This document shows positions 1-9,234 of a DNA stretch of 17,236 bases, one piece after another. The stretch covers positions 20,904-38,139 of the forward strand of contig NZ_CAAKNY010000030.1 in assembly GCF_901212495.1 (NCBI RefSeq). Direction: 5' to 3'. Below the pieces are notes generated by a model. That model saw only the letters and a list, made by a program, of their open reading frames with translations, searched no databases and was not told where the DNA came from. The DNA comes from Collinsella aerofaciens (GTDB taxonomy: Bacteria > Actinomycetota > Coriobacteriia > Coriobacteriales > Coriobacteriaceae). The position numbers and the translations under genes were made by a program. Each line of letters opens with the position of its first letter. Position 1 is the stretch's first letter.

Positions 1-127
1 CCGCAAAATGAGCGCGGATAATCTCCCGGTTTTGGCCTGTGTGCGGGCTCAAAGTGGGAGATTATCCACGCTCGTTATTTGAGTGTCCAATAATCCTCGC
101 TCGTTGTTACTTGAGCCCGGGGAGGCG
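1..127. repeat. Dispersed palindromic repeat, copy 1
   Basis: This stretch aligns with 6343-6470 at roughly 85% identity by eye, in the same orientation. It contains a long inverted repeat: GGATAATCTCCC at 16-27 pairs with GGGAGATTATCC at 56-67. The stem extends, after one mismatch, through GAGCG at 10-14 and CGCTC at 69-73, and the loop is 28 nt. The right part (107-127) reads on the minus strand as codons RLPGLK plus stop, the same six residues and stop that end the rpiR-type gene at 6450. The copy may run past the left edge of the window. What the element does is not known from the sequence. Confidence 0.85.
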
Positions 128-228
128 ACGAAGTGCGTCTGCTTACACGCCGTCACCGCCTCGTAGCCTATGGTTAGCGACAGGTGGGCCTTGCCGACGC
201 CTGTGCCCGCTCCAATGGTGGGCGATCC
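124..228 (-). pseudogene. IstB-like (IS21 family) ATPase remnant
   Basis: Read on the minus strand from 228 down to 124, a 35-residue stretch contains GAGTGVGKAHL followed by SLTIGYEAV. This resembles the Walker A region and following helix of IstB, the ATP-binding helper of IS21-type transposition (usual form GPxGTGKTHLAxAxGxEA, family knowledge). Only this core is left. There is no start codon or Walker B region, the frame runs into the palindromic repeat at its 3' side, and its 5' side abuts the stop codon of the adjacent rpiR-type gene. The usual GKT is GKA here. It is best read as a decayed insertion-sequence scar. The match rests on one short motif, so a chance resemblance is possible. 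Confidence 0.55.
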
Positions 229-1082
229 TAGTGCCCCGTCATGTCGTCGTACGGGCGATTGGGCGCGCTCGGGAAGGCATCGCTTCCATATTGGAGTAGG
301 TACTGCTGAACGACGAGGTCAATTGCCGCGAGCGCCCCGTACTTGCCCGTGTCGTTGGCGTTCGACTCGCCGCACTGCATGATGAAGGCGGCCTGATTCC
401 AATATGGGTTCGAGGCGTTTTGCGTGATCGCCAGCACGGCACACTTGCTATTCCTGATGCTGTTGCATACATCGACATATCGTATGGGATAGCTGCCCCC
501 GACGCTGCAGATGATCGCCAGGTCCTCGGGTTGGAGGGATTGGGCACATGCAAGTTGGGAAGCTTGATCCAGACGCAGATGCATGACCTTTCCCATGGAA
601 AACAGCTTGTTCTGAAGGTATCGTCCGGTATCCCAAAGAAAATGATGGGAAAAGAACGCGACTCGGCGGCAATTATGAATCGTATAGGCGATTTTCGGAA
701 GTTCGGCCAGGTTTTTCTCGGAGATGGTCGCGGCGATGTTTTGCTGAGCTTCCCTCGCATATTCAAGAAACGCCGCGTGCGGGTCCGCGGTGAGATTGCG
801 AAAGAAGCGCTGGGAGTAGTCGTAGCTGATGGGATAGTCGACCCCGAGCGCGTCATGCATCTCTTTGAAGCTCTCGTAGCCTAGGAATCGGCAAAAACGC
901 GAGACGGAAGCCTTCGAGACGTAGCACATGTCGGCGATCTGCGCGATGGACATGTCTTTGAGTGCGTCGTAATTTTCCAACATCTTGACGGCTATCTGAT
1001 AGTTGTTGTCGCGCTGCATGCTGGTGTCTATATAGCTGAGGAGCTTTTCCCCAACAGAGCCCATCGGGTTGGCATAATTCAA
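228..1082 (-). CDS. RpiR/MurR family transcriptional regulator (HTH + SIS)
   Basis: A 284-residue regulator with an N-terminal RpiR-type helix-turn-helix (about residues 45-66, SIAQIADMCYVSKASVSRFC) and a SIS sugar-phosphate-binding domain (about 125-260), which is normal size and order for the family. The chosen start is TTG at 1082 because GGGAG lies 7 nt upstream; an internal ATG (Met7) is the alternative. It is divergent from the GH1-deacetylase-GH1-EIIBC operon across 189 bp and probably controls it in response to a phosphorylated sugar. A perfect 8-bp inverted repeat in that gap overlaps its own candidate promoter, which fits autoregulation. Repressor versus activator cannot be told from sequence. 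The 3' end touches an IS21-like scar, but the C-terminus has family-typical length, so the gene looks intact. Confidence 0.9.
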   Translation of the reverse strand: MNYANPMGSVGEKLLSYIDTSMQRDNNYQIAVKMLENYDALKDMSIAQIADMCYVSKASVSRFCRFLGYESFKEMHDALGVDYPISYDYSQRFFRNLTADPHAAFLEYAREAQQNIAATISEKNLAELPKIAYTIHNCRRVAFFSHHFLWDTGRYLQNKLFSMGKVMHLRLDQASQLACAQSLQPEDLAIICSVGGSYPIRYVDVCNSIRNSKCAVLAITQNASNPYWNQAAFIMQCGESNANDTGKYGALAAIDLVVQQYLLQYGSDAFPSAPNRPYDDMTGH

Positions 1083-1114
1083 GGGTCCACTCCCATCAGA
1101 CGTTTTAACACCAT

Positions 1115-1143
1115 TAAATACCAGCGGGTTTCATATCCTGAAA
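1115..1143 (-). promoter_or_regulatory. Possible promoter of the first rpiR-type gene
   Basis: On the minus strand TATTTA (1120-1115) lies 17 nt downstream of TTTCAG (1143-1138). The -10 is fair and the -35 weak. The predicted RNA would start near 1108, leaving a leader of about 26 nt before the TTG start. The -35 lies inside the inverted repeat at 1126-1146. No convincing promoter was found for the divergent GH1 operon in the rest of this gap. Confidence 0.35.
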
Positions 1144-1146
1144 CCC
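1126..1146. promoter_or_regulatory. Candidate RpiR operator (8-bp inverted repeat)
   Basis: GGGTTTCA (1126-1133) and TGAAACCC (1139-1146) form a perfect inverted repeat with a 5-nt spacer, sitting between the divergent regulator and the GH1 operon. A further TGAAAC half-site lies at 1159-1164. The symmetry and location suit a dimeric HTH regulator binding site. Assignment to the adjacent RpiR protein is inference. Confidence 0.55.
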
Positions 1147-1271
1147 AGGTCTCCATTCTGAAACATCGGTGTCCAGGATGGAACGCAAAACCTTGTGCAT
1201 TCGTGTTGTACTCAATGGTAACAGGAGCCGGGCGATTAAGCCTGGATGCGGATACATGAAAGGGAGATTGC

Positions 1272-2546
1272 ATGGCACATCAGTCGACTTCGGTATTTCC
1301 CGAGACGTTTCTCTGGGGCGTCGCGACCGCCGCGCACCAGGTTGAAGGCAACAACGTGAACAGCGACACGTGGCTGTTCGAGAATGTTGAGGACACGGCG
1401 TTCATGGAGCCTTCCGGCGACGCGATGGACCACTACCATCGTTTTCGCGAGGATATTGCCCTTATCGCATCTCTTGGCCTTACCTCCTATCGTCTGAGTG
1501 TCGAGTGGTCGCGCATCGAGCCGGCGCGCGGCCTGTTCTCCAAAGCAGAGCTCGCGCACTATCGCGAAGTGCTCCAGTGCTGCCGTGACAACGGTCTCAA
1601 GACGATCGTCACGCTTCATCATTTCACGTCGCCGATTTGGCTGCTCGCCCAAGGCGGCTGGGAGTCGCCCGAGACTCCCTCCCTTTTCGCGCGGTACTGC
1701 GCGCGTGTGGTCGAGGAGATGGGCGATTTGATGGACTACGCATGCACCATGAACGAGCCAAACCTGGCATGGCTCTTGGCTGATGTCGGGGCCACGTTGC
1801 GCAACGCCTCCGATCGCGCCGAGGACCCCATGTTCCGCAGCGTCGCCAAGGCGTTGGGGGTCGAGCCGGCATCCCTGGCCCAGTTCCAGTTCGCAGCCAC
1901 CGAGCGGGCGTTCGATGTGAAGCTCGCCGCTCACAAGGCTGCCGTTGACGCCGTGCATGCAATCCGTCCCGATCTCCCGGCAGGTTGGACGCTCGTGGGA
2001 AGTCCCTTTAAGGCGGCTCCCGGTGGCGAAGAGCGCGCTGCAGCTGCCCGTGAGGAGATTTGCGATCGCTTTTACCGTGCTTCCGCCGGCGATGATTTCG
2101 TGGGTATCCAGACGTACTCGCGCTCGTGGTACGGCGCGGATGGCCCGGTTGACCCGCCTGCCGGCGTGGAGCTCACCCAGCGCGATGAGGAGTTCTACCC
2201 CGAGGCCATCGAGGAGAGCCTGCGAGCTGCTTGGGACCAGTCGGGCACGCCTCTGTTCGTCACCGAAAACGGCATAGCTTCCGAGGACGACGAGCAGAGA
2301 GAGCGCTTTTTGGATCGAGCTGTCGCCGGTGTGGGGCGTTGCGTCCGCGACGGTATCCCGGTCTTGGGATACACCTGCTGGTCCGCGTTTGACAATTTCG
2401 AGTGGGTTTTCGGGTATGGCCCGAAGTACGGGATCATCTCCGTCGACCGCGAGACGCAACGCCGCACCGTAAAGCCAAGCGCTACGCACCTGGGAAGCAT
2501 AGCGCGCTGTAACGGTGCCTGCGTCGAGATCGGTGATGCCCGATGA
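1272..2546 (+). CDS. GH1 beta-glucosidase (probably for unphosphorylated substrates)
   Basis: A 424-residue glycoside hydrolase family 1 protein, slightly short for the family (usually about 440-480). The acid/base is Glu162 in MNEP and the nucleophile Glu332 in TENG; the start GVATAAHQVEG is also typical. Near the C-terminus it has NFEW (Glu377-Trp378), which in GH1 binds free sugar hydroxyls, and it lacks the Ser...Lys-x-Tyr phosphate-binding set seen in the other two GH1 enzymes of this window. It should therefore cleave unphosphorylated beta-glucosides; there is no signal peptide, so it acts in the cytoplasm. ATG at 1272 follows AAGGGAG. It is first in the operon, and its stop overlaps the deacetylase start by 4 nt (ATGA), which indicates translational coupling. 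The natural aglycone is unknown. Confidence 0.9.
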   Translation: MAHQSTSVFPETFLWGVATAAHQVEGNNVNSDTWLFENVEDTAFMEPSGDAMDHYHRFREDIALIASLGLTSYRLSVEWSRIEPARGLFSKAELAHYREVLQCCRDNGLKTIVTLHHFTSPIWLLAQGGWESPETPSLFARYCARVVEEMGDLMDYACTMNEPNLAWLLADVGATLRNASDRAEDPMFRSVAKALGVEPASLAQFQFAATERAFDVKLAAHKAAVDAVHAIRPDLPAGWTLVGSPFKAAPGGEERAAAAREEICDRFYRASAGDDFVGIQTYSRSWYGADGPVDPPAGVELTQRDEEFYPEAIEESLRAAWDQSGTPLFVTENGIASEDDEQRERFLDRAVAGVGRCVRDGIPVLGYTCWSAFDNFEWVFGYGPKYGIISVDRETQRRTVKPSATHLGSIARCNGACVEIGDAR

Positions 2547-3310
2547 AGCGCCTGCTGATACGCGCCGACGACCTTGGCTACTCTCGGGGTGTCAACTACG
2601 GCATCGTCGATTCTGTTCGCGGCGGACTCGTCGGCTCGGTCGGGGTCATGACCAACATGGAATCCGTGAACCACGGCCTCGAATTGCTCGACGGGCTCGA
2701 CGTGTGCCTTGGCCAGCACACGAACATCTGCGTCGGCAGGCCGCTCACCGACCCTGCGCTCATTCCGAGTCTCTGTGGTCCGGATGGCATGTTCAAGCTG
2801 AGCGGGGCGTATCGGGATGCCATGAAGCGGGGAACCGACTTCGTGGTGCTCGATGAGGTCGTCTTGGAGATCGAGGCTCAGTATCGAAAGTTCGTATCGC
2901 TTGCGGGCAGAGAACCCTCCTACTTTGAGGGTCATGCGGTGGCGAGCCCGGCGTTTTTTAAGGGGTTGGAGATCGTGGCGGAGCGCCACGGACTGCCGCT
3001 GTTCCCGATGGGTGCGCCGGGAGAGGCAGTCACGTTCAAGAGCACGCGTGTCGCTGCATACATGCCCGCAGATTTTCGCGCCTATGAGATGGATCCGTTC
3101 TCGGCGGTGCACGGCGCCGTCGAGAACGCGAACGACGACACGTGCACCCTCATGGTGTTCCATCCGGGTTATATCGATGCCTATCTCATGGACCACTCGA
3201 GCATGACGACGGCGCGGGCGCGTGAGGCGTCGATGCTTTGCGATCCAGCAACCCGTGAATGGCTGGCGAGCCAGGACATCGCGTTGGTGACATACGACGA
3301 TTTGAACTAA
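2543..3310 (+). CDS. YdjC/ChbG-type carbohydrate deacetylase
   Basis: A 255-residue protein of the YdjC/ChbG family, metal-dependent enzymes that remove N-acetyl groups from sugars such as chitobiose 6-phosphate. Visible signatures are RADDLG at residues 7-12 (metal and catalytic Asp), His59 in GQHTN, His131 in EGHA and His207 in HPGY. Full length for the family. The start overlaps the upstream GH1 stop as ATGA, with only a weak ribosome site, so coupling is likely. It sits between two GH1 genes and upstream of EIIBC. In the E. coli chb operon a ChbG deacetylase accompanies a PTS and a phospho-glucosidase, so a similar step on an acetylated or amino-sugar beta-glycoside is a reasonable inference. 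The exact substrate is not visible. Confidence 0.85.
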   Translation: MKRLLIRADDLGYSRGVNYGIVDSVRGGLVGSVGVMTNMESVNHGLELLDGLDVCLGQHTNICVGRPLTDPALIPSLCGPDGMFKLSGAYRDAMKRGTDFVVLDEVVLEIEAQYRKFVSLAGREPSYFEGHAVASPAFFKGLEIVAERHGLPLFPMGAPGEAVTFKSTRVAAYMPADFRAYEMDPFSAVHGAVENANDDTCTLMVFHPGYIDAYLMDHSSMTTARAREASMLCDPATREWLASQDIALVTYDDLN

Positions 3311-3327
3311 GGAGAAAGGTGGCAAGT

Positions 3328-4713
3328 ATGGCAAACAGGTTCCCCGATGGATTCCTATGGGGTGCGTCGACGAGCGCATTTCAGGTAGAGGGCGCCTGGG
3401 GGGAGGGCGGCCGAGGCAGGTCGACGACCGATCGCGGTTTCGGCATCCCCGGAATCACTGATGGCAGCGTGGCGTCCGACCACTACCATCGCTGGAAAGA
3501 GGATGTCGACCTCATGGCCGAACTCGGACTCAAGACGTACCGCATGAGCTTCTCGTGGTGTCGCATTATGCCCGATGCGACTTGCGAGCCGAATCCCGAA
3601 GCACTGGCGTTCTACGACGGTCTGATCGATTACCTTCTGGAAAAGGGCATCGAGCCCTTTGTGACGCTGTATCACTTCGAGTGCCCCCAAGCGCTCGTCG
3701 ACGAGTTTGGCGGATGGTTGGATCGCAGGATGATCGATGCCTTCGCCCGCTACGCCGAGGTCTGCTTTAGGCACTTCAAGGGTCGTGTGAAGCTGTGGGC
3801 GACGATCAACGAGCAACTTATCGCAACGGCGACGTCGGTGAACACCGGGGATACCGAGACCGACCCCAAGAGACATCAGGGCAACACCTATCAGATGAGT
3901 TACCACATGTCTCTCGCAGAGCACCGTGCTTTCGAGTTTTTGCACTCAATCGATCCTGAGGCGATGATCGGGCCGGTCTGCGCCATCCAAGTGACCTATC
4001 CGCTCAGCAGCTCGCCTGCAGATGTGATGGCGGCGCTCAATGCCGAGGAGATGGAGCAGTTCTACATGCTCGACATGAGCGTGCGCGGATCGTATTCCCC
4101 GTATGCGGCGAGCTATCTCAAGCGCGAGGGGTTCTATCCCGCGGTCGAGCCCGAGGACGATGCGGTTCTGCACGGGTCGACGCCTGATTTCATCGGCATC
4201 AACTATTACTCCAGCAGCTGCGCCAAGGAGCGCACCGAGCCCATCGTATTCGGTGGCTTCCCGCCTTGGGGCGCGGGCGACTTCGTCCTCTGCGACAACT
4301 CGAGGCTCGAGAAGACCGAGTGGATGCCCAACGGCCTCGACCCCATCGGGCTGTCGATCGGCATGCGCAAGGTGCACGACCGCTACGGCCTGCCCATGGT
4401 CATCACCGAGAACGGCATGGCCTTGAGCGAGGAGCCCGATGAGTCCGGCGCGATTCACGACGAGCAGCGCATCGCCTATCTCTCCGCGCATATCGCCCAG
4501 GTCGGCGAGCTCATCGAGCAGGGTTATCCCATCTTTGGGTATTGTCCATGGAGCTTTGTCGATGTGGTCTCCAGTCATCAGGGCTTCGCCAAGCGCTACG
4601 GCCTTGTATACGTGGATCGCACCGATGACGACATCAGGACTTGCGACCGGATTCGTAAGGACAGCTTCTATTGGTATCAGAAGGTCATCGCGGGCAATCA
4701 GCTGCCCGAATAA
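3328..4713 (+). CDS. GH1 6-phospho-beta-glucosidase
   Basis: A 461-residue GH1 enzyme. The acid/base is Glu162 in INEQ (Gln replaces the usual Pro after Glu) and the nucleophile Glu361 in ITENG. SSHQGFAKRYG places Ser415, Lys422 and Tyr424 with the same spacing as the phosphate-binding Ser/Lys/Tyr of known 6-phospho-beta-glycosidases, so the substrate should be a PTS-imported 6-phosphorylated beta-glucoside (EC 3.2.1.86 type). ATG at 3328 is preferred: MANRFPDGFLWG matches the family N-terminus and AGGTGG lies 5 nt upstream, with AAGGAG further back. An upstream in-frame start at 3259 would overlap the deacetylase gene and add unrelated residues. It lies 17 bp after the deacetylase and 66 bp before EIIBC. 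Whether the phosphosugar is glucose or another hexose cannot be read directly. Confidence 0.92.
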   Translation: MANRFPDGFLWGASTSAFQVEGAWGEGGRGRSTTDRGFGIPGITDGSVASDHYHRWKEDVDLMAELGLKTYRMSFSWCRIMPDATCEPNPEALAFYDGLIDYLLEKGIEPFVTLYHFECPQALVDEFGGWLDRRMIDAFARYAEVCFRHFKGRVKLWATINEQLIATATSVNTGDTETDPKRHQGNTYQMSYHMSLAEHRAFEFLHSIDPEAMIGPVCAIQVTYPLSSSPADVMAALNAEEMEQFYMLDMSVRGSYSPYAASYLKREGFYPAVEPEDDAVLHGSTPDFIGINYYSSSCAKERTEPIVFGGFPPWGAGDFVLCDNSRLEKTEWMPNGLDPIGLSIGMRKVHDRYGLPMVITENGMALSEEPDESGAIHDEQRIAYLSAHIAQVGELIEQGYPIFGYCPWSFVDVVSSHQGFAKRYGLVYVDRTDDDIRTCDRIRKDSFYWYQKVIAGNQLPE

Positions 4714-4779
4714 ACGCAGGTTTTCCGGTTGGCGCGAAGTCGCCGATGGGGGATAGAAAGAAACAGGAAAGGAAGTACC

Positions 4780-6210
4780 ATGGCAGATAACAAGCGTATC
4801 GCCGAGGATATCCTCAAGGCGGTGGGCGGCCCGAAGAACGTGACTTCGGCGACCCACTGCATGACGAGGCTCCGCCTTGTGCTCAAGGACGAGTCCAGCA
4901 TCGACGATGACGAAGTCAAGGCCGTTGACGGCGTGATGGGCGTTGTTCACGGCGGCCAGCAGTATCAGATTATCGTGGGGACGAACGTGCCCAGAGTGTA
5001 CGCGGAGTTCTGCTCACTCGCCAACGTCAATGAGCTCGAGGCGGTTGAGGACGCCGAGGCTGCCGCCGCCGACGTCGAGCTTGTCGGCAAGAAGAAGCTT
5101 ACGCCCATGCAGATCTTGAAGAACGTCGTCGGTTACATGGCGGGCTGCATGACCCCGATGATCCCGGTGCTGCTCACGGGCGGTCTCGCAAATGCGATCA
5201 ATGCCCTGTGCGGTCCGCAGCTCCTGGGCCTGTACCCCGCGGAGAGCGACATCTACGTGCTCTTCGACTTCATCTACGATGCCGCTCTGTACTTCATGCC
5301 TATCCTCGCGGGCGTCAACGCGGCGAAGCAGCTTGGCATCAACGGTATGCTCGGCGGATTTATCGGCTGCATCCTCATGTCGCCGGATTTCGCCGCAATC
5401 ATCTCCGAGGGCAAGGCGTTTACCGTTTTCGGTATCCCCTGCAACACGTCTGCTGCCTATGCCCAGACTGTCCTGCCCATCATGATGTCCGTTCCGCTGT
5501 TCGCTGTTGTTTATAAGTTTGTCGGCAAGCACATGCCCGACGTGCTCTCCACCGTGTTCACGCCCATTTTGAGCCTTCTTGTCACCTCGCCGTTCATCCT
5601 GTGCCTGCTCGCCCCCTTCGGTACGATTGTGGGCAACGCCATCAGCGGCGGCCTTGCTTGGTTCGGTATGAATACCGGGTTCTTCGGTGTCGGCGTGATC
5701 GCCGCCCTTTGGGAGTTCCTCGTCATGAGCGGTATGCATCTGGCCCTTATGATGCCCATGATGGCCTCGTTCTTCGAGACTGGCGAGATGACCGGTGTCA
5801 TGCTCGCGGGTAGCTTCGCCACGTGGGCGTGCTTCGGCGTCGCCCTCGGTGCGGCTCTTCGACTCAGGGGCAAGGCGGAAGGCGGCAACGCCTTCGGCGC
5901 CTTCGTGTCCGGTATCTTGGGCGGCGTCACCGAGCCTACGCTCTATGGCATCTGCCTGTCTCACGTGCGCTGCTTTGGCGCCTTGATGGTTGGTAGCTTT
6001 GTCGGCGGTGCGTATGCTGGCATCGCCAATCTCACCCAGTACGTCATCACCTCCGCGAACTTCCTGTCCGCCCTGAGCTATGTGGGCGGCACCAACGCCA
6101 ACTTCATCCAGGGTATCATCGCGAGCCTCATTTCCCTGGTCGTCGCAGCTGTGTGCACGTATCTCTTCGGCTTTAGCAAGAAGGAGCTCGATCAGGTAAA
6201 CGCCAAGTAG
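4780..6210 (+). CDS. PTS EIIBC, glucose/beta-glucoside family
   Basis: A 476-residue membrane permease that imports and phosphorylates a sugar. The EIIB domain comes first (about residues 1-85) with phospho-accepting Cys27 in THCMTRLRL. A short acidic, Ala-rich linker (about 86-103) leads to EIIC (about 105-466), with many hydrophobic segments and GGVTEPTLYG at 381-390, the conserved EIIC substrate-site motif. No EIIA domain follows, unlike BglF/BglP-type fusions of about 620 residues, so a separate EIIA is needed; one is encoded at 9235. ATG at 4780 has AAGGAAG 5 nt upstream and begins directly with EIIB sequence; the longer in-frame start at 4729 adds only non-conserved residues. Linked GH1 enzymes point to a beta-glucoside, but sucrose or trehalose permeases of the same family look alike. 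Confidence 0.92.
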   Translation: MADNKRIAEDILKAVGGPKNVTSATHCMTRLRLVLKDESSIDDDEVKAVDGVMGVVHGGQQYQIIVGTNVPRVYAEFCSLANVNELEAVEDAEAAAADVELVGKKKLTPMQILKNVVGYMAGCMTPMIPVLLTGGLANAINALCGPQLLGLYPAESDIYVLFDFIYDAALYFMPILAGVNAAKQLGINGMLGGFIGCILMSPDFAAIISEGKAFTVFGIPCNTSAAYAQTVLPIMMSVPLFAVVYKFVGKHMPDVLSTVFTPILSLLVTSPFILCLLAPFGTIVGNAISGGLAWFGMNTGFFGVGVIAALWEFLVMSGMHLALMMPMMASFFETGEMTGVMLAGSFATWACFGVALGAALRLRGKAEGGNAFGAFVSGILGGVTEPTLYGICLSHVRCFGALMVGSFVGGAYAGIANLTQYVITSANFLSALSYVGGTNANFIQGIIASLISLVVAAVCTYLFGFSKKELDQVNAK

Positions 6211-6229
6211 CATTGATGCAGCCTGAAAT

Positions 6230-6267
6230 AACCCGTGCCCCGCTCGAGAGAGCAGAGCACGGGTTTT
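6230..6267 (+). terminator. Rho-independent terminator after EIIBC
   Basis: AACCCGTGC (6230-6238) pairs with GCACGGGTT (6257-6265), with a smaller GCTC/GAGC hairpin inside the loop, followed by a short T run. It lies 20 nt after the EIIBC stop and would end the four-gene operon. Confidence 0.85.
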
Positions 6268-6292
6268 GTCATGCGCCTGCCGAGACTGGTCG

Positions 6293-6336
6293 TTGGGGAC
6301 GTTCTTAAACGACTAGTCATTTAAGAACGTCCCCAA
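6293..6336. repeat. 44-bp near-perfect palindrome (REP-like)
   Basis: Two perfect 17-bp arms (6293-6309 and 6320-6336; outer bases TTGGGGACG, inner bases TTAAA) flank a 10-nt centre holding the palindrome GACTAGTC (6311-6318). The first 26 bases recur exactly at 10743-10768. It lies between the EIIBC terminator and the end of the second regulator gene. Such GGGGACGTTC-type units look like REP sequences; that class label is inference. Confidence 0.8.
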
Positions 6337-6342
6337 AGAGTG

Positions 6343-6449
6343 CCTGCAAAATGGGGGTGGATAATCTTCCGTTTTTGACCTGTGCGCGGCCTCAAAGTGG
6401 GAGATTATCCACGCTCGTTAGATAAGCGTCAAAGAATCCTCGCTCGTCG

Positions 6450-6470
<21 letters not shown>
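6343..6470. repeat. Dispersed palindromic repeat, copy 2
   Basis: Partner of the copy at 1-127 (about 85% identity by eye, same orientation). The stem is GGATAATCTTCC (6359-6370) with GGGAGATTATCC (6399-6410), a 28-nt loop and one G-T wobble. The right end overlaps the last six codons (RLPGLK) and stop of the minus-strand regulator gene. In that gene's direction the hairpin begins about 40 nt past the stop and is followed by ATTTTGC, so it could also act as a weak terminator. Confidence 0.85.
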
Positions 6471-8955
<2,485 letters not shown>

Positions 8956-8957
8956 TT

Positions 8958-9083
8958 GTGTCCCGGCGATTGAGTTTCGGCGTTCTGCCGAACGCCGAAC
9001 CGACAGCCGATTACGTGACCACCGACGTCAATGACGACAGCATCTGGAACGCTTTTGTTCACCTGGGGCTTATTGAGGATTAA
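8958..9083 (+). CDS. Possible small ORF (41 aa) or decayed gene end
   Basis: A GTG at 8958 opens a 41-residue frame ending at TAA 9081-9083. GGAG at 8949-8952, overlapping the GH1 stop codon, sits 5 nt upstream, so coupling to the GH1 gene is possible. Codons are coding-like (many GAC, ACC, AAC, CTG) and the tail ends DDSIWNAFVHLGLIED. I recognise no family. It may be a true small protein or the surviving 3' end of a larger lost gene. Confidence 0.35.
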   Translation: MSRRLSFGVLPNAEPTADYVTTDVNDDSIWNAFVHLGLIED

Positions 9084-9121
9084 TCGACAATATGAGTGAC
9101 GCCGGGGAAAAGGTTTTGGGA

Positions 9122-9152
9122 AGGGCTCGGAAGGGCTTGCGATTCGAGCCCT
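9122..9152 (+). terminator. Hairpin, possible terminator of the third GH1 unit
   Basis: AGGGCTCG (9122-9129) pairs perfectly with CGAGCCCT (9145-9152), with a 15-nt loop. Only four T residues follow, 10 nt later, so termination is uncertain. It lies just upstream of the EIIA promoter. Confidence 0.35.
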
Positions 9153-9155
9153 CGC

Positions 9156-9185
9156 CTGAGTATTTTGGTCATTTGGCACTATAAT
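9156..9185 (+). promoter_or_regulatory. Probable promoter of the EIIA gene
   Basis: A consensus TATAAT at 9180-9185 lies 18 nt after CTGAGT (9156-9161), a partial -35. Transcription would start near 9192, giving a leader of about 43 nt. It is the best -10 box in the window and suggests independent, fairly strong expression of the EIIA gene. Confidence 0.6.
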
Positions 9186-9234
9186 CACCATAGGCATGCG
9201 CATAACGTTGCGCTTAATCAAGAGGAGAAAACGT

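Noticed and set aside
39..382. Short plus-strand open frames at the left edge
   Set aside because: They cross the repeat, the IstB-like scar and the antisense of the regulator; composition is Arg/Pro-rich with no ribosome site.
5014..6213. Long open frame of 399 codons on the minus strand
   Set aside because: Exactly antisense to EIIBC, with an Ala/Arg/His/Gly-biased product and no recognisable domain; a shadow of GC-rich codon use. The same applies to minus-strand frames at 1236-2489, 2195-3379, 3946-4950 and 7477-8847.
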